Shown: positions 52,381 through 62,798 of the stretch, one piece after another | Position numbering within the stretch: the first letter of the stretch is position 1 | Layout of the letters: every line of letters starts with the position of its first letter | Origin: Bosea sp. RAC05 | Lineage (GTDB): Bacteria > Pseudomonadota > Alphaproteobacteria > Rhizobiales > Beijerinckiaceae | Direction of reading: 5' to 3' | DNA: 64,000 nucleotides | Assembly: GCF_001713455.1 (NCBI RefSeq) | Contig: NZ_CP016464.1 | Coordinates: forward strand, 309,501-373,500 | The notes under the pieces: model-generated | Database searches by the model: none | Told to the model about the DNA's origin: nothing | Seen by the model: only the letters and a program-made list of their open reading frames with translations | Made by a program: the position numbers and the translations under genes

Positions 52381-52926
52381 TCACGCCAGGTCGAGCCGCA
52401 TGGCGACCGCGGTCGCGCGGCTGCCGTCGGATTTGGGATAGTAGCCCTTGCGGCGTCCGACCTCGCGGAAACCGAGATGGCGGTAGAGCCGCTCGGCGGC
52501 GACATTGCCGTCCTCGACCTCGAGGAAGACCTGGGTCACGCCGTGGCCCGCCAGGCGCGACAGATGGGCACTGAGGAGGCTGGCGCCGAGCCGGTGGCCG
52601 CGCTGGGCCGGCGCCACCACGATCGAGAGAATCTCGGCTTCGTCGGCGGCCTGGCGCGACATCACGAAACCGGCCGGTCGCGCCGCCGATCCCATGAAGA
52701 CGCCATCCGTGACCACAGCCGCATCGGCCAACATCGCCGCGCATTCCCCGGGCTCCCAGCCACGCGCGAAGCCGCCCTCGCCGTGCAGGGCGGCCACGTC
52801 CCGGGCATGGCGCGCATCGAGGCGCTCGGTCCGCACCGGGCATGCTTGAGGATGGAGAAGTCGCCGAAGCCAGTCCATGCCGCTTGATGGCACAGTCAGG
52901 CCGTCTGGCAAGTCCTGTTGCGTCAT
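52381..52926 (-). CDS. rimI: Ribosomal-protein-alanine N-acetyltransferase-like GNAT
   Basis: A 181-residue GNAT. ILSIVVAPAQRGHRLGASLL is the acetyl-CoA motif A, and FLEVEDGNVAAERLYRHLGFREVGRRKGYY the RimI-type C-terminal motif. RimI acetylates the N-terminal Ala of S18 in E. coli; substrate here is inferred. The ATG at 52926 is used; MDWLRRLL at 52878 is an alternative. It follows tsaB directly, a conserved pairing. Confidence 0.88.
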   Translation of the reverse strand: MTQQDLPDGLTVPSSGMDWLRRLLHPQACPVRTERLDARHARDVAALHGEGGFARGWEPGECAAMLADAAVVTDGVFMGSAARPAGFVMSRQAADEAEILSIVVAPAQRGHRLGASLLSAHLSRLAGHGVTQVFLEVEDGNVAAERLYRHLGFREVGRRKGYYPKSDGSRATAVAMRLDLA

Positions 52927-52970
52927 TGGCGCCGCCGGGGCTGTCCTGCGGCTGCACAGAAGCCGTGCCG

Positions 52971-53654
52971 CTACCGGCGCGGCAGCCGGGCGCGGTCCTG
53001 CGGCGTCGTCTCGGGGGCCTTGAGATAGAGCGGCCGCGGCGGCGCCGTCTCGGGGTCGGCGATCAGCCCGAGCCGCGCGACCCAGGTGACGTCGGGGGCG
53101 CGGGCGTCGTCGAGCACCAGCGCGTCGAGCCCGATCGCCCAGGCCTCGTTGGCGACGGCGAGCGCGGCCGAGCCGACGAGGCTGACCGGCCCGGCCCCGA
53201 TGGCGCGGGCGGCGTCGCGATAGCTGACCTGGCGCAGCGCGACGATGGGCCGGCCCTCCGAGCTCAGCGCCTGGAACCAGACCTGCCCATGCTTGGCGTC
53301 GAGCGCCGCGGCGATCACGCGGCCCGTCTCGCGGCCGACCAGCGGCGCGGCGCAGGCAGCCAGCGTGGTGACGCCGACAGCCGGGATCTTCGCCGCCAGC
53401 GCGATGGCGCGCGCCGCGCTGACGCCGACCCGCAAGCCGGTATAGCTGCCGGGCCCCACCGTCACGGCGACGCGGTCGAGCGAGGAAAACCCGCCCTCGA
53501 CCGCGTTCATCACGCGCTCGATCAGCGGCATCAGCGCCTCGGCATGGCCACGCTCCATTGCGATCTGCTCGATCGCGAGCGGCTGGGCCGAGCCAGCCTC
53601 CAGAACGCAGGCCGAGCAGGCGCCGAGCGCGGTGTCGATCGCGAGAATGCGCAT
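52971..53654 (-). CDS. tsaB: tRNA threonylcarbamoyladenosine synthesis protein TsaB
   Basis: A 227-residue ASKHA-fold protein. MRILAIDTALGACS at the start and VTVGPGSYTGLRVGVSAARAIALA are diagnostic. TsaB is the non-catalytic partner that forms the t6A synthase with TsaD and TsaE. It lies 44 bp before rimI. Full-length. Confidence 0.94.
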   Translation of the reverse strand: MRILAIDTALGACSACVLEAGSAQPLAIEQIAMERGHAEALMPLIERVMNAVEGGFSSLDRVAVTVGPGSYTGLRVGVSAARAIALAAKIPAVGVTTLAACAAPLVGRETGRVIAAALDAKHGQVWFQALSSEGRPIVALRQVSYRDAARAIGAGPVSLVGSAALAVANEAWAIGLDALVLDDARAPDVTWVARLGLIADPETAPPRPLYLKAPETTPQDRARLPRR

Positions 53655-53748
53655 CAGAGCCCAGTGTGCGAGTGAAGAGGCGGATCATCCCGCAGACGCG
53701 GCGCCGCGGCGCCGCTCCGGGTTGATGGCCTCGCTGCCGGAACGCGGA

Positions 53749-54309
53749 TCAAATCGCCTCGACCTCGCGCACATCCGGCAGGAAGTGGCGCAGCAGGTTC
53801 TGGATGCCGTGCTTCAGCGTCGCGGTCGACGAGGGGCAGCCCGAGCAGGAGCCCTTCATCGCGAGATAGACCGTGCCGTCCTTGAAGCCGCGGAAGGTGA
53901 TGTCGCCGCCGTCGCCGGCGACCGCCGGCCGGATGCGCGTCTCCAGCAGATCCTTGATCGTCTCGACGGTCTGGGCGTCCTCGGGTGCGAAGAACTCGCC
54001 CTCCTCGATCACGTCCGCCTGGGAGCCGCTCGCCAGCACCGGGGCGCCGGACATGAAATGCTCCATGATCGCGCCGAGGATCGCCGGCTTCAGATGCGGC
54101 CACTCGCCGCCGGCCTTGGTCACGGTGATGAAATCGGCACCGAGGAAGACCCCGGACACGCCGGATACGCCGAAGAGGCGCTGCGCCAGGGGCGAGCGCT
54201 CGGCCTGTTCCGAGTCGCGCAGCTCCAGCGTGCCGTCCTGCATGACGGTGCGGCCGGGCAGGAATTTCAGGGTGGCGGGGTTCGGCGTGGCTTCTGTCTG
54301 GATGAACAT
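53749..54309 (-). CDS. Nfu/NifU-type Fe-S cluster carrier
   Basis: A 186-residue two-domain protein. An N-terminal Nfu domain (FIQTEATPNPATLKFLPG) precedes a NifU C-terminal domain with Cys155-x2-Cys158 in KGSCSGCPSS, which binds a 4Fe-4S cluster between subunits. Such proteins deliver clusters to targets such as radical-SAM enzymes; MiaB in this window is a plausible client (inference). The Nfu-UspA-TrpS series is a common alphaproteobacterial neighbourhood. Confidence 0.92.
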   Translation of the reverse strand: MFIQTEATPNPATLKFLPGRTVMQDGTLELRDSEQAERSPLAQRLFGVSGVSGVFLGADFITVTKAGGEWPHLKPAILGAIMEHFMSGAPVLASGSQADVIEEGEFFAPEDAQTVETIKDLLETRIRPAVAGDGGDITFRGFKDGTVYLAMKGSCSGCPSSTATLKHGIQNLLRHFLPDVREVEAI

Positions 54310-54417
54310 GCTGGAGTCTCCGGTCCCGGACGGGTCAAGGCCGCCGTTCCATGGGGCAGATATAGGCGCCTGCCGCGAATCATTCCAGCGTGATCCGGGC
54401 GGCCGCGCCGGAGGCCG

Positions 54418-54912
54418 TCACGCCAGGGCGTCGATCTCCTCGTCCTCGAGATGGCCGGGCACGATCGCGACGGGGATCGGGAAGCTCGCGGCCGACTTGC
54501 CCGCCAGCGCGCTGACCAGTGGCCCCGGCCCGTCGCGCCCCGCGCCTGCGGCCAGTACGAGCAGCGAGATGTCCTCGTCCGCCTCGATCAGCTTGACGAC
54601 CTCGTCCGCCTTGTCGCCGGTGCGCACGACGCGCTCGGGCTCGAGCCCGGCGAAGGTGCGCACCGCCTCGACCGCGACGTCGATCAGCTTTTCCGCTTCG
54701 GCCTCGGCCTCCGCCTGCATCACGGCCCCGACGCCGAGCCAGGTTTCGTGTTCGGGCGGTTTCACCACGCCCAGAAGCACCATGGCGGCGCCGATTCGGG
54801 CGCAACGCCGCGCCGCGAAGCGGATCGCCTTGGCGCATTCGGCGCTATCGTCGACCACCGCGAGGAATTTCGGCCGATGGCCCGTCTCGTAGGACCGCCG
54901 TCGCTTCACCAT
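54418..54912 (-). CDS. Universal stress protein (UspA family)
   Basis: A 164-residue single Usp domain. FLAVVDDSAECAKAIRFAARRC opens the fold; the central region (VVRTGDKADEVVKLIEADEDISLLVLAAG) and the end (FPIPVAIVPG) match. The ATP-binding GX2GX9G(S/T) loop is only loosely recognisable as LVLAAGAGRDGPG, so nucleotide binding is uncertain. Role in stress is inferred from family. It lies between trpS and the Nfu gene, same strand. Confidence 0.9.
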   Translation of the reverse strand: MVKRRRSYETGHRPKFLAVVDDSAECAKAIRFAARRCARIGAAMVLLGVVKPPEHETWLGVGAVMQAEAEAEAEKLIDVAVEAVRTFAGLEPERVVRTGDKADEVVKLIEADEDISLLVLAAGAGRDGPGPLVSALAGKSAASFPIPVAIVPGHLEDEEIDALA

Positions 54913-55004
54913 CGAACCTGCCCTGCCGCCGCTCCGGGAGCGGTCATGGTGGCCTGCGCCGCAACGTCAGCGCAAGCCCGCGCTCGCGATCCCCGCCGCT
55001 AGGC

Positions 55005-56066
55005 TCAGCCGCGCCGCACGAAGCCGACGATGTCCTTGACGTCGCGCATGATCGGCGCGGCGATCGCCTCGGCCCGCTGCGCGCCCTCGCCGAGGATGCC
55101 GTCGATATGCCTGACATCGGCGAGCAGGCGACGCATCTCCCCGGCGATCGGCGAGAGCTTGGTCACGGCGAGATCGACCAGCGCCGCCTTGAAGCCGGAA
55201 AACTGCCCGCCGCCGAACTGGGCGAGGACCTGCGCCTTGGTCTCGCCGTTCAGCCCGGCATAAATGCCGACGAGGTTCTCGGCCTCGGGCCGGCCCTCGA
55301 GCCCCTTTTCTTCCGACGGCAGCGCGTCGGGGTCGGTCTTCGCCTTGCGGATCTTCTGGGCGATGGTCTCGGCATCGTCGGTCAGGTTGATGCGCGAATT
55401 GTCCGAGGCGTCGGACTTCGACATCTTCTTGGTGCCGTCGCGCAGGCTCATCACGCGCGGCGCCGGCCCCTGGATCATCGGCTCGGGCTGCGGGAAGAAG
55501 CCGAGCTCGCCCGTGCCGAGCCCGCGCTCCGCGATCTGCGCGCCGAAGTCGTTGTTGAACTTCTGCGCAATGTCGCGGGCGAGCTCGAGATGCTGCTTCT
55601 GGTCCTCTCCGACGGGCACATGCGTCGCCTTGTAGAGCAGGATGTCGGCCGCCATCAGGACAGGGTAATCGTAGAGGCCAACAGAGGCGTTTTCACGGTC
55701 CTTGCCGGCCTTCTCCTTGAACTGCGTCATCCGGTTCAGCCAGCCCAGCCGCGCGACCGTGTTGAAGATCCAGGCCAGTTCCGCGTGTTGTGGCACCTGG
55801 CTCTGGTTGAAGATGATGCTGCGCTTGGGATCGACGCCGGCCGCGACATAGGCCGCCGTGACTTCGCGCGTGGCGCGGGTCAACTCGGCGGGGCCACCCC
55901 AGACATCGAGGCTTTGTGTGATCGCGTGCATGTCGACGACGCAGTAGATGCACTCGTGCGTCTCCTGCATCGCGACCCAGTTGGTCAGCGCGCCCAGATA
56001 ATTGCCGAGATGCAGCGTCGCGGTCGGCTGCATGCCGGAGAAGACGCGCTGGTGAAAGGTCGCCAT
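55005..56066 (-). CDS. trpS: Tryptophanyl-tRNA synthetase
   Basis: A 353-residue class I synthetase. The HIGH-like motif is [11 protein letters not shown] at about 15-25 and the KMSKS loop is KKMSKSD at about 212. FSGMQPT is the typical opening. It charges tRNA-Trp. The ATG at 56066 is used; the upstream frame has no homology. It follows murJ by 90 bp. Confidence 0.96.
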   Translation of the reverse strand: MATFHQRVFSGMQPTATLHLGNYLGALTNWVAMQETHECIYCVVDMHAITQSLDVWGGPAELTRATREVTAAYVAAGVDPKRSIIFNQSQVPQHAELAWIFNTVARLGWLNRMTQFKEKAGKDRENASVGLYDYPVLMAADILLYKATHVPVGEDQKQHLELARDIAQKFNNDFGAQIAERGLGTGELGFFPQPEPMIQGPAPRVMSLRDGTKKMSKSDASDNSRINLTDDAETIAQKIRKAKTDPDALPSEEKGLEGRPEAENLVGIYAGLNGETKAQVLAQFGGGQFSGFKAALVDLAVTKLSPIAGEMRRLLADVRHIDGILGEGAQRAEAIAAPIMRDVKDIVGFVRRG

Positions 56067-56156
56067 CGGGGCGCTCCCGCAAGAATGGGGTCGTCTGGAG
56101 TGCCGCGTTCTGGCCGAAGCCCGCCCGGGGCGCAAGGGCAAGCCTGGCCGAGGCCG

Positions 56157-57728
56157 TCAGAGCGGCTTGCCGAGGCGGCCGAGCTCGCGCAGGCGGAAGG
56201 CGCCCAGAGCCCGTCCCGCCGCGGCATAGACGAGGCCGCCGCCGCAGCACAGGGCGCCCAGCGCGGCGGTGCGCCGCAGCAGCGCCGACTGGGTCGACAG
56301 GCTCTCGGTGAGCCAGGGCGTCAGCGCCATGAGCGCCATCACCATGAGGAGGCTCGCCGCGATCACGGCCAGGATCGGCCAGAGCAGGGGCAGGCGCGGC
56401 CGCCACAGCCCGTCTCTCACGAGAAAGCCCCCGAGCACGCAGGCCTGCGTGACGAAGGCGAGGCTCGCCGCCGCCGCGGCATTGGTCGCGGGCATGGGCA
56501 GGGCGCCGACCTGCCCGGCCAGGATCGCGACGCCGAGCGCCGCCAGCCCGGCATAGAGCGGCAGCCGCGGCGTCTGGCGGGCGAAATAGACCTGGGCGAA
56601 GACCTTGGCAATGACGGCGAAGGGCAGGCCGGCGGCGAAGGCCTGCATCGCATCGGCCGTCCGGATGCGGTCGATCTCGGTGAAGCGACCACGCTCGAAC
56701 AGCACGGAAATGATCGGGTCGGCGAGCCAGGCGAGCGCGATCGCGGCCGGAATCGCCAGGGCCAGCCCCAGCACCAGCGCCCGGTCGATCATCTCGCGGC
56801 GCCCGGCATCGTCGCCGCTGGTCTCGCGGACCGCGATGGCGGGCAGCAGCACCACGCCCATCGCCACCGCGACGAAGCCGAGCGGCAGCTGGAAGACGCG
56901 GTCGGCATAGTAGAGCCAGGAGACGGCACCGGGCTGCACGGACGCGATCTGCGTCGAGACCAGCAGCACGAGCTGCGACGTCGAGGCCGCCAGCAGGGCG
57001 GGGCCGCCGAGGCGCAGCAGCCGCGTCATCGCCGGCGACCAGCGCAGGCGGGGCCGGACAAGCGGCATGGCGCCATACCACAGGGCGACGGCGACCATCA
57101 GCAGGTGCAGCGCACCGCCGACGCTGACCGCAGCCGCGATCAGGGCGGCCCCCTGCGCCGAGGGCATGCCGGTCGTCAGCGCGACGATCAGGGCGGCGAT
57201 CAGCACGAGGTTGAGCAGGGACGGCGCCAGCGCGGCGACGAGGAAGCGCCCCTCCGAGTTCAGCACCGCGGCGAGCAGGGAGGCGAGCGTCGTGAAGGCG
57301 AGGAAGGGCAGCGCGATCCGCGTATAGGCCGTCGCCATCGCCAGCGTCTGGGGCGCGTCGTGGAAGCCGCCCGCGATGGCGAGCACGAGCCAGGGCGCGA
57401 GCAGCAGGCCGAGCCCCGTGGCGGCACCGACGCCGAGCGCCAGCCAGGCGAAGGCCTCGCCGACGAAGCGCCGTGCGGCTTGCGCGCCCTCCGTGGATCG
57501 CAGGTCGAGATAAACCGGCACGAAGGGCGCGTTCAGCCCACCCTCGCCCAGCACGCGGCGCATCAGGTTGGGCAGTCGGAAGGCGACGAGAAAGGCATCC
57601 GCCACCGGCCCGGCGCCCAGCATCCGCGCGATCAGCATGTCGCGCGCGAAGCCGAGCAGGCGCGACAAGACCGTCGCCAGCCCGACGATGAGCGAGTTGC
57701 GGGCGAGCTTCGCGGGTTCCGCCGGCAT
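56157..57728 (-). CDS. murJ: Lipid II flippase MurJ
   Basis: A 523-residue inner-membrane protein with about 14 hydrophobic segments, of the MviN/MurJ MOP-superfamily. LSRLLGFARDMLIARMLGAG (TM1 cavity arginines) and FRLPNLMRRVLGEGGLNAPFVPVY are signatures. It flips lipid II to the periplasmic face for peptidoglycan synthesis. The ATG at 57728 has AAGGGAAGGG upstream. Confidence 0.94.
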   Translation of the reverse strand: MPAEPAKLARNSLIVGLATVLSRLLGFARDMLIARMLGAGPVADAFLVAFRLPNLMRRVLGEGGLNAPFVPVYLDLRSTEGAQAARRFVGEAFAWLALGVGAATGLGLLLAPWLVLAIAGGFHDAPQTLAMATAYTRIALPFLAFTTLASLLAAVLNSEGRFLVAALAPSLLNLVLIAALIVALTTGMPSAQGAALIAAAVSVGGALHLLMVAVALWYGAMPLVRPRLRWSPAMTRLLRLGGPALLAASTSQLVLLVSTQIASVQPGAVSWLYYADRVFQLPLGFVAVAMGVVLLPAIAVRETSGDDAGRREMIDRALVLGLALAIPAAIALAWLADPIISVLFERGRFTEIDRIRTADAMQAFAAGLPFAVIAKVFAQVYFARQTPRLPLYAGLAALGVAILAGQVGALPMPATNAAAAASLAFVTQACVLGGFLVRDGLWRPRLPLLWPILAVIAASLLMVMALMALTPWLTESLSTQSALLRRTAALGALCCGGGLVYAAAGRALGAFRLRELGRLGKPL

Positions 57729-57753
57729 CGCCGCCCTTCCCTTCAACGGCCGG

Positions 57754-59064
57754 TTACAGGATGAACCGGCTCAGATCGGCGTTCTTGGCGAGATCGCCGA
57801 TGCGCGACTGCACATAAGGACCATCGATCGTCACCGTTTCGCCCGAGCGGTCGGGCGCGGTGAAGGAAATATCGTCGAGAATGCGCTCGATCACCGTCTG
57901 CAGCCGGCGCGCGCCGATGTTCTCGACGGTCGAATTCACATCCACCGCGATGCGCGCGATCGCGTCGATGGCGTCGGGCGTGAAATCGACCGTGACCTCT
58001 TCGGTGGCCATCAGCGCCACCGTCTGCTTGATCAGGCTGGCCTCGGTTTCCGTGAGGATGCGCCGGAAATCGTCGACGTCCAGCGGCGAGAGTTCGACGC
58101 GGATCGGCAGGCGGCCCTGCAGCTCGGGCAGCAGGTCGGATGGGCGCGAGACGTGGAAGGCGCCCGACGCGATGAACAGGATATGGTCGCTCTTCACCGC
58201 GCCATGCTTGGTCGCCACCGTCGTGCCCTCGATCAGCGGCAGCAGGTCGCGCTGCACGCCCTCGCGCGAAACGTCGGCGCCGCCCTTGCCCTCGCGGGCG
58301 CAGATCTTGTCGATCTCGTCGAGGAAGACGATGCCGTTGTTCTCGACCTCGCGGATCGCCGCCTGCACGATCGCTTCCTGGTCGATCAGCTTGTCGCTCT
58401 CTTCCGTCAGCAGCGGCCCATAGGCGTCCTTCACCAGGATGCGCCGCGGCTTGCCCTTCTGGCCGAAGGCTTTCCCGAACATGTCGGAGAGGTTGATCGC
58501 GCCGATCGAGGCGCCGGGCATGCCGGGAACCTCGAACATCGGCGCAGACGAGCCGGAGCCCGCCGCGATCTCGACCTCGATCTCCTTGTCGTCGAGTTCG
58601 TTGGCGCGCAGTTTCCGGCGGAAGGAGTCGCGGGTGGCGGGGCTGGCGTTGACGCCGACCAGCGCATCGAGCACGCGCTCTTCCGCCGCGACATGCGCCT
58701 TGGCCTGCACATCCTTGCGCCGGTTCTCGCGCACCAGCGCAATCGCGATCTCGACGAGGTCGCGCACGATCGACTCGACGTCGCGGCCGACATAGCCGAC
58801 CTCGGTGAACTTCGTCGCCTCGACCTTGAGGAAAGGCGCATTCGCCAGCTTGGCGAGGCGGCGCGCGATCTCGGTCTTGCCGCAGCCGGTCGGCCCGATC
58901 ATCAGGATGTTCTTCGGCGAGACCTCCTCGCGCAGAGGCCCTTCGAGCTGCTGGCGCCGCCAGCGGTTGCGCAAAGCGATGGCGACCGCGCGCTTGGCGT
59001 CGTTCTGGCCGACGATGAAGCGGTCGAGCTCGGAAACGATCTCGCGGGGGGAGAAAGAGGTCAT
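57754..59064 (-). CDS. hslU: ATP-dependent protease ATPase subunit HslU
   Basis: A 436-residue AAA+ unfoldase. Walker A is GPTGCGKT at 57-64, Walker [12 protein letters not shown], pore-loop and sensor regions follow; the inserted I domain spans roughly 110-240; the C-terminus ends in ...LSRFIL, the tail that docks on HslV. It unfolds substrates for HslV. It overlaps the GNAT gene by 4 bp and is the last of the hsl operon. Confidence 0.96.
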   Translation of the reverse strand: MTSFSPREIVSELDRFIVGQNDAKRAVAIALRNRWRRQQLEGPLREEVSPKNILMIGPTGCGKTEIARRLAKLANAPFLKVEATKFTEVGYVGRDVESIVRDLVEIAIALVRENRRKDVQAKAHVAAEERVLDALVGVNASPATRDSFRRKLRANELDDKEIEVEIAAGSGSSAPMFEVPGMPGASIGAINLSDMFGKAFGQKGKPRRILVKDAYGPLLTEESDKLIDQEAIVQAAIREVENNGIVFLDEIDKICAREGKGGADVSREGVQRDLLPLIEGTTVATKHGAVKSDHILFIASGAFHVSRPSDLLPELQGRLPIRVELSPLDVDDFRRILTETEASLIKQTVALMATEEVTVDFTPDAIDAIARIAVDVNSTVENIGARRLQTVIERILDDISFTAPDRSGETVTIDGPYVQSRIGDLAKNADLSRFIL

Positions 59065-59603
59065 GTCAGGTCTGAATCCTGCTGGAACTGCATGATGAGG
59101 ACGCCGGGCGTGCGCCCTTCGAGATGGCGAACGGGCCGGAAGCCGGCCTTGCGATAGGCTGCGACGGCGCGCGCATTGGCGGGGTCGGGGTCGATCACGA
59201 TCGTCTCGTGGCCCTGCGCGACGAGGCTGTTAGCGAAGCGGCGCAAAGCGGCGGAGCCGATCCCCTGCGACAGCTGCTGCGCATCGGCCAGCGAGAGATC
59301 GACGCCGACGGCCTCGGCCGGGACCTCGAGCAGCCAGGGGCTTTCCGCGGTCCATTCGGGGATCTGGTGCGGGCCGACGCGCCAGGCCTGGATGTAGCCG
59401 GCCGGCTCGCCGTCGAGCGTGATGAGGAAGGGCGAGCAGGTATGGTCACGACCCTCGATCATGTCGCGGATGTAGCCAACTTCGGTCTCCGGATCGCCCC
59501 ACCATTCCTGCCAGTGCGGCTGCGCGACCCAGCGCGCGAGCATCGGCAGATCGCCGGGCTCGACCGGGCGGAAGGCGATATCGTCGGGGGTTTTCGCACT
59601 CAC
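59061..59603 (-). CDS. GNAT-family N-acetyltransferase
   Basis: A 180-residue acetyltransferase. [25 protein letters not shown] and [16 protein letters not shown] resemble the AAC(6')/siderophore acetyltransferase group; [14 protein letters not shown] and [22 protein letters not shown] form the acetyl-CoA site. The GTG at 59603 overlaps the upstream stop (GTGA). A GNAT gene at this spot is known in other rhizobia (from memory), but substrate is unknown. A resistance function should not be assumed. Confidence 0.88.
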   Translation of the reverse strand: MSAKTPDDIAFRPVEPGDLPMLARWVAQPHWQEWWGDPETEVGYIRDMIEGRDHTCSPFLITLDGEPAGYIQAWRVGPHQIPEWTAESPWLLEVPAEAVGVDLSLADAQQLSQGIGSAALRRFANSLVAQGHETIVIDPDPANARAVAAYRKAGFRPVRHLEGRTPGVLIMQFQQDSDLT

Positions 59604-60682
59604 GCGGGCTCTACCGGAGGCAAGCGGTCGCGCCAGCGGCCCAGCGGCAGGGCCGGCAGCAGGGCCCGGCGCAAGGCCCGCCAGCCGGCGGAGAGTGCGA
59701 GCACCAGAATGGCGAGGCCCAGCAGGGCCAGCGGGAGGCTGAGATCGCCAGAGACGCTCTGGGAGATCAGATAGGCCACCGCGATGCCAGCATAGCTGAG
59801 GGCCGAGACCAAGAGCGCGCGCCGGTCGATGACGAGCGCGACGATGCCGAGCGCCGCGAACAGGCCAAGAATGATCAGGGATTGCGCGGTGCCGAAGCCG
59901 CCCGCCGTGCCGACCAGGCCCCGGAATACCGGATGCACGATCAGCCCGGCCGCGAGCAGATGCAGCCAGAACGCGGCATCGGAACGACGCGTCAGGCGGC
60001 GCGGGTCGCGCATGTCGAGCCGCAGCGCGAGCGCGAAGACCGACAGGCCGCAAACCGCAAGGATCGGGTTGATGTAAGCCTGCGACTGGGCCGGGGCGAT
60101 GGCCGAGATCAGGGCGAGCAGCACGCCGATGCCGCCTCCGGCCACCAGCGCCAGATCCACCGGCACGCGAAAACGCCAGTGGTGCAGCAGCGCGGCGCCC
60201 GAAAAGGCTGCCGCTGCGAACACCCAGCCGCCATAGAGCAGGGAGGGCAGGCTGAGGCCGGCCGTGAGCTGGGCTACCAACAGGGCCGCCGACGCACTGA
60301 ACATCACGGCCAGCAGGATCGAGGGCAGGGCGAGCCGCATCCGCCGGGCGAAGACTTCGCTCAGCCCCCAGGCCGCGACGAGCGCCACCGCCGCAAAGGC
60401 ATCGCCAAAGCCGACGACGCGTGACAATCCGAGCAGCGCGCCGGCCAGCAGGCCGACGCCGATCGCCACGAAGACGTCGTTGAAGCCGCCGATCAGCCGG
60501 AAGCGCTCGTCATCGGCATCGATGGCACGGCCGGCCTCGGCGCTGACGCTGTCGCCCAGCTGCGGCGGGGCCGAACTCTGCGCGGCCAGCCGCATCCGCG
60601 CCAGATGCGCGATCCGCACGGCCTGAGCCTGGTCGATGATGCCGTCCGCGACCGCCTGCTGCAGATCCTGCTCGGCGATCAT
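59600..60682 (-). CDS. Multi-pass membrane protein (DUF2157-like)
   Basis: A 360-residue protein with a soluble N-terminus ([21 protein letters not shown], about 1-80) and about ten hydrophobic segments after it. The N-terminal pattern recalls DUF2157, but I could not confirm the family. It starts in an ATGA overlap with hslV and ends in a GTGA overlap with the GNAT gene, so it is translationally embedded in the protease operon. No catalytic motif is seen. It could be an unknown membrane factor; function unassigned. Confidence 0.78.
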   Translation of the reverse strand: MIAEQDLQQAVADGIIDQAQAVRIAHLARMRLAAQSSAPPQLGDSVSAEAGRAIDADDERFRLIGGFNDVFVAIGVGLLAGALLGLSRVVGFGDAFAAVALVAAWGLSEVFARRMRLALPSILLAVMFSASAALLVAQLTAGLSLPSLLYGGWVFAAAAFSGAALLHHWRFRVPVDLALVAGGGIGVLLALISAIAPAQSQAYINPILAVCGLSVFALALRLDMRDPRRLTRRSDAAFWLHLLAAGLIVHPVFRGLVGTAGGFGTAQSLIILGLFAALGIVALVIDRRALLVSALSYAGIAVAYLISQSVSGDLSLPLALLGLAILVLALSAGWRALRRALLPALPLGRWRDRLPPVEPA

Positions 60683-61248
60683 GGCGTGTCCAATGTCTCG
60701 ATGACGAGCGAGTGGTTCGTGTAGACGCAGATGTCGCCGGCGATCTTCATCGCCTTGCGCACGATCGCCTCGGCATCCGCCTCGATATCGATGAGCGCGC
60801 GCGCCGCCGAGAGCGCGTAGTTGCCGCCCGAGCCGATCGCCATCACCGAACCATGCTCGCTGGCCTCCGGCTCCAGAACGTCGCCGGTGCCCGAGATCAG
60901 CAGCGAAACCTCCTTGTCGGCGACGAGCAGCATCGCCTCCAGCCGGCGCAGATAGCGGTCGGTGCGCCAGTCCTTGGCGAGCTCGACGCAGGCCCTCAGC
61001 AATTGGGTGGGGTACTGCTCGAGCTTGGTTTCCAGCCGCTCGAACAGCGTGAAGGCGTCGGCGGTGGCGCCGGCGAAGCCCGCGATCACCGCGCCCTTGG
61101 CGAGGCGGCGCACCTTGCGGGCATTGCCCTTCATGATGGTTTGGCCGAGCGAGACCTGCCCGTCGCCGCCGATGACGACCCGCCCGCTCTTGCGCACCAT
61201 CAGGATGGTGGTCGCGTGCATCAGGGGGGCGTTGCTGGTCTCTGGCAT
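60679..61248 (-). CDS. hslV: ATP-dependent protease proteolytic subunit HslV
   Basis: A 189-residue proteasome-beta-like protease. The catalytic nucleophile is Thr13 in HATTILMV, exposed after removal of a 12-residue propeptide; Lys and Asp of the active site ([21 protein letters not shown]) are visible. It forms a double hexamer capped by HslU. First gene of hslV-membrane-GNAT-hslU; the leader of about 100 bp is not examined further. Confidence 0.95.
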   Translation of the reverse strand: MPETSNAPLMHATTILMVRKSGRVVIGGDGQVSLGQTIMKGNARKVRRLAKGAVIAGFAGATADAFTLFERLETKLEQYPTQLLRACVELAKDWRTDRYLRRLEAMLLVADKEVSLLISGTGDVLEPEASEHGSVMAIGSGGNYALSAARALIDIEADAEAIVRKAMKIAGDICVYTNHSLVIETLDTP

Positions 61249-61350
61249 TGCGATTCGGGCCCGGCCTCGGGTGAACAGGAGCCGCCAACATGTTCAGGCT
61301 GAAGCCCGGTATCAAGTGCATGGGGCGATAAGGGCCAACTCGCCATTCCC

Positions 61351-61472
61351 TCAGCCCTCATCCTGAGGAGCCGCGAAGTGGCGTCTCGAAGGATGATCCA
61401 GGAGGCTCCGTCACCATCTGGAGCATCCTTCGAGACGCGCTCGTACCGAGCGCTCCTCAGGATGAGGGCTGA
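61351..61472. repeat. Nested intergenic inverted repeat (family 3)
   Basis: Outer arms of 21 bp, 61351-61371 and 61452-61472, are exact reverse complements (CTCATCCTGAGGAGC core). Inner 15-bp arms, GCGTCTCGAAGGATG (61381-61395) and CATCCTTCGAGACGC (61424-61438), are also exact. The element lies between hemA and hslV. Similar CATCCTTCGAGACGC repeats are common in related genera (from memory). Confidence 0.85.
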
Positions 61473-61500
61473 GCTGGAGGTCTGCCGTCGCTGCAGGAAT

Positions 61501-62712
61501 TCACGCCGCCCGCTTGAGCCCCACCCGTCCCCAGATCGCGCTCAGCCCTGCCACCAGATGGTCAATATCGGCGTCGGAATGCAGGGGCGAGGGGGTGATC
61601 CGCAGCCGCTCGGTGCCGCGCGGCACGGTGGGGTAGTTGATCGGCTGGACATAGATGTCGAAGCGCTCGAGCAGCTCGTCGCTGACCGCCTTGCACAGCA
61701 CGGGGTCGCCGACCATCACCGGCACGATATGGCTGGGGTTGGCGAGATGCGGCAGCCCGGCGGCGTCAAGGCGCTGGCGCAGCGTCGCGACGCGGTCCTG
61801 ATGGCGCTCGCGCTCGGTGGTGCTGGCCTTGAGATGGCGGATCGCGGCGAGCGCGCCGGCCGCGACCGGCGGCGGCAGCGAGCTGGAGAAGATGAAGCCC
61901 GAGGCGAAGCTGCGGACATAGTCGCACAGCGCCGCCGAGCCGGCGATGTAGCCGCCCATCACGCCGAAGGCCTTGGCGAGCGTGCCCTCGATCACGTCGA
62001 GCCGGTGGCTGAGGCCATCGCGCTCGCTGACGCCGCCGCCGCGCGGGCCGTAGAGGCCGACCGCATGGACCTCGTCGATATAGGTCATCGCGCCGAATTC
62101 CTCGGCGATGTCGCAGAAGTCCGCGATGGGGGCGATGTCGCCATCCATCGAATAGACCGACTCGAAGGCGATCAGCTTGGGCCGGGCGGGGTCGAGCGCG
62201 GCGAGCTTGCGTCTGAGATCGTCGGGGTCGTTATGGGCGAAGATGTGCCGTTCCGCCCGCGAATGGCGGATCCCCTCGATCATCGAGGCGTGGTTGAGCG
62301 CATCCGTCAGCACGACGCAGCCCGGCAGGCGCGAGGCCAGCGTGCCGAGCGAGGCCCAGTTCGACATGTAGCCGGAGTTGAACAGGAGCGCGGCTTCCTT
62401 GCCGTGCAGATCGGCGAGCTCCTGCTCTAGCAGCACATGGTAATGGTTCGTGCCGCCGATGTTGCGCGTGCCGCCGGCCCCCGCGCCGCAGGAATCCAGC
62501 GCCTCATGCATTGCCGCGAGCACGTCGGGATGCTGGCCCATGCCGAGATAGTCGTTGGAGCACCAGACGGTGATCTCCCGCGGGCCACCCTCGCCATGAT
62601 AGGTCGCGCGCGGGAACTGGCCCGCCTTGCGCTCGAGATCGGCGAAGACGCGGTAGCGGCCTTCCTGGCGCAGGCCGTCCAGTTCCTTGCGGAAGAATGT
62701 CTCGTAGTCCAT
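61501..62712 (-). CDS. hemA: 5-aminolevulinate synthase
   Basis: A 403-residue PLP enzyme condensing glycine and succinyl-CoA, the C4 entry to heme synthesis used by alphaproteobacteria. The cofactor lysine is Lys247 in [26 protein letters not shown] and CSNDYLGMG are signatures. It feeds HemE and HemJ elsewhere in the window. Monocistronic, followed by an inverted repeat. Confidence 0.95.
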   Translation of the reverse strand: MDYETFFRKELDGLRQEGRYRVFADLERKAGQFPRATYHGEGGPREITVWCSNDYLGMGQHPDVLAAMHEALDSCGAGAGGTRNIGGTNHYHVLLEQELADLHGKEAALLFNSGYMSNWASLGTLASRLPGCVVLTDALNHASMIEGIRHSRAERHIFAHNDPDDLRRKLAALDPARPKLIAFESVYSMDGDIAPIADFCDIAEEFGAMTYIDEVHAVGLYGPRGGGVSERDGLSHRLDVIEGTLAKAFGVMGGYIAGSAALCDYVRSFASGFIFSSSLPPPVAAGALAAIRHLKASTTERERHQDRVATLRQRLDAAGLPHLANPSHIVPVMVGDPVLCKAVSDELLERFDIYVQPINYPTVPRGTERLRITPSPLHSDADIDHLVAGLSAIWGRVGLKRAA

Positions 62713-62798
62713 CGCCAGCCTCCTGCGGCGCGCGCTTTCTAAGCTTAAGGCCGGACAGGGGAAATGGCACGCGGTGTCGCGCCCGGCCTTGATCAGGA

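Noticed and set aside
52381..53688. A single 435-codon fusion protein covering tsaB and rimI
   Set aside because: The upstream part of the frame is the tsaB shadow in another frame; RimI homology begins at MTQQDL (52926).
59609..60053. N-terminal extension of the GNAT protein
   Set aside because: The extension lies inside the membrane-protein gene and is arginine/alanine-rich without homology; the GTGA overlap at 59603 explains the start.
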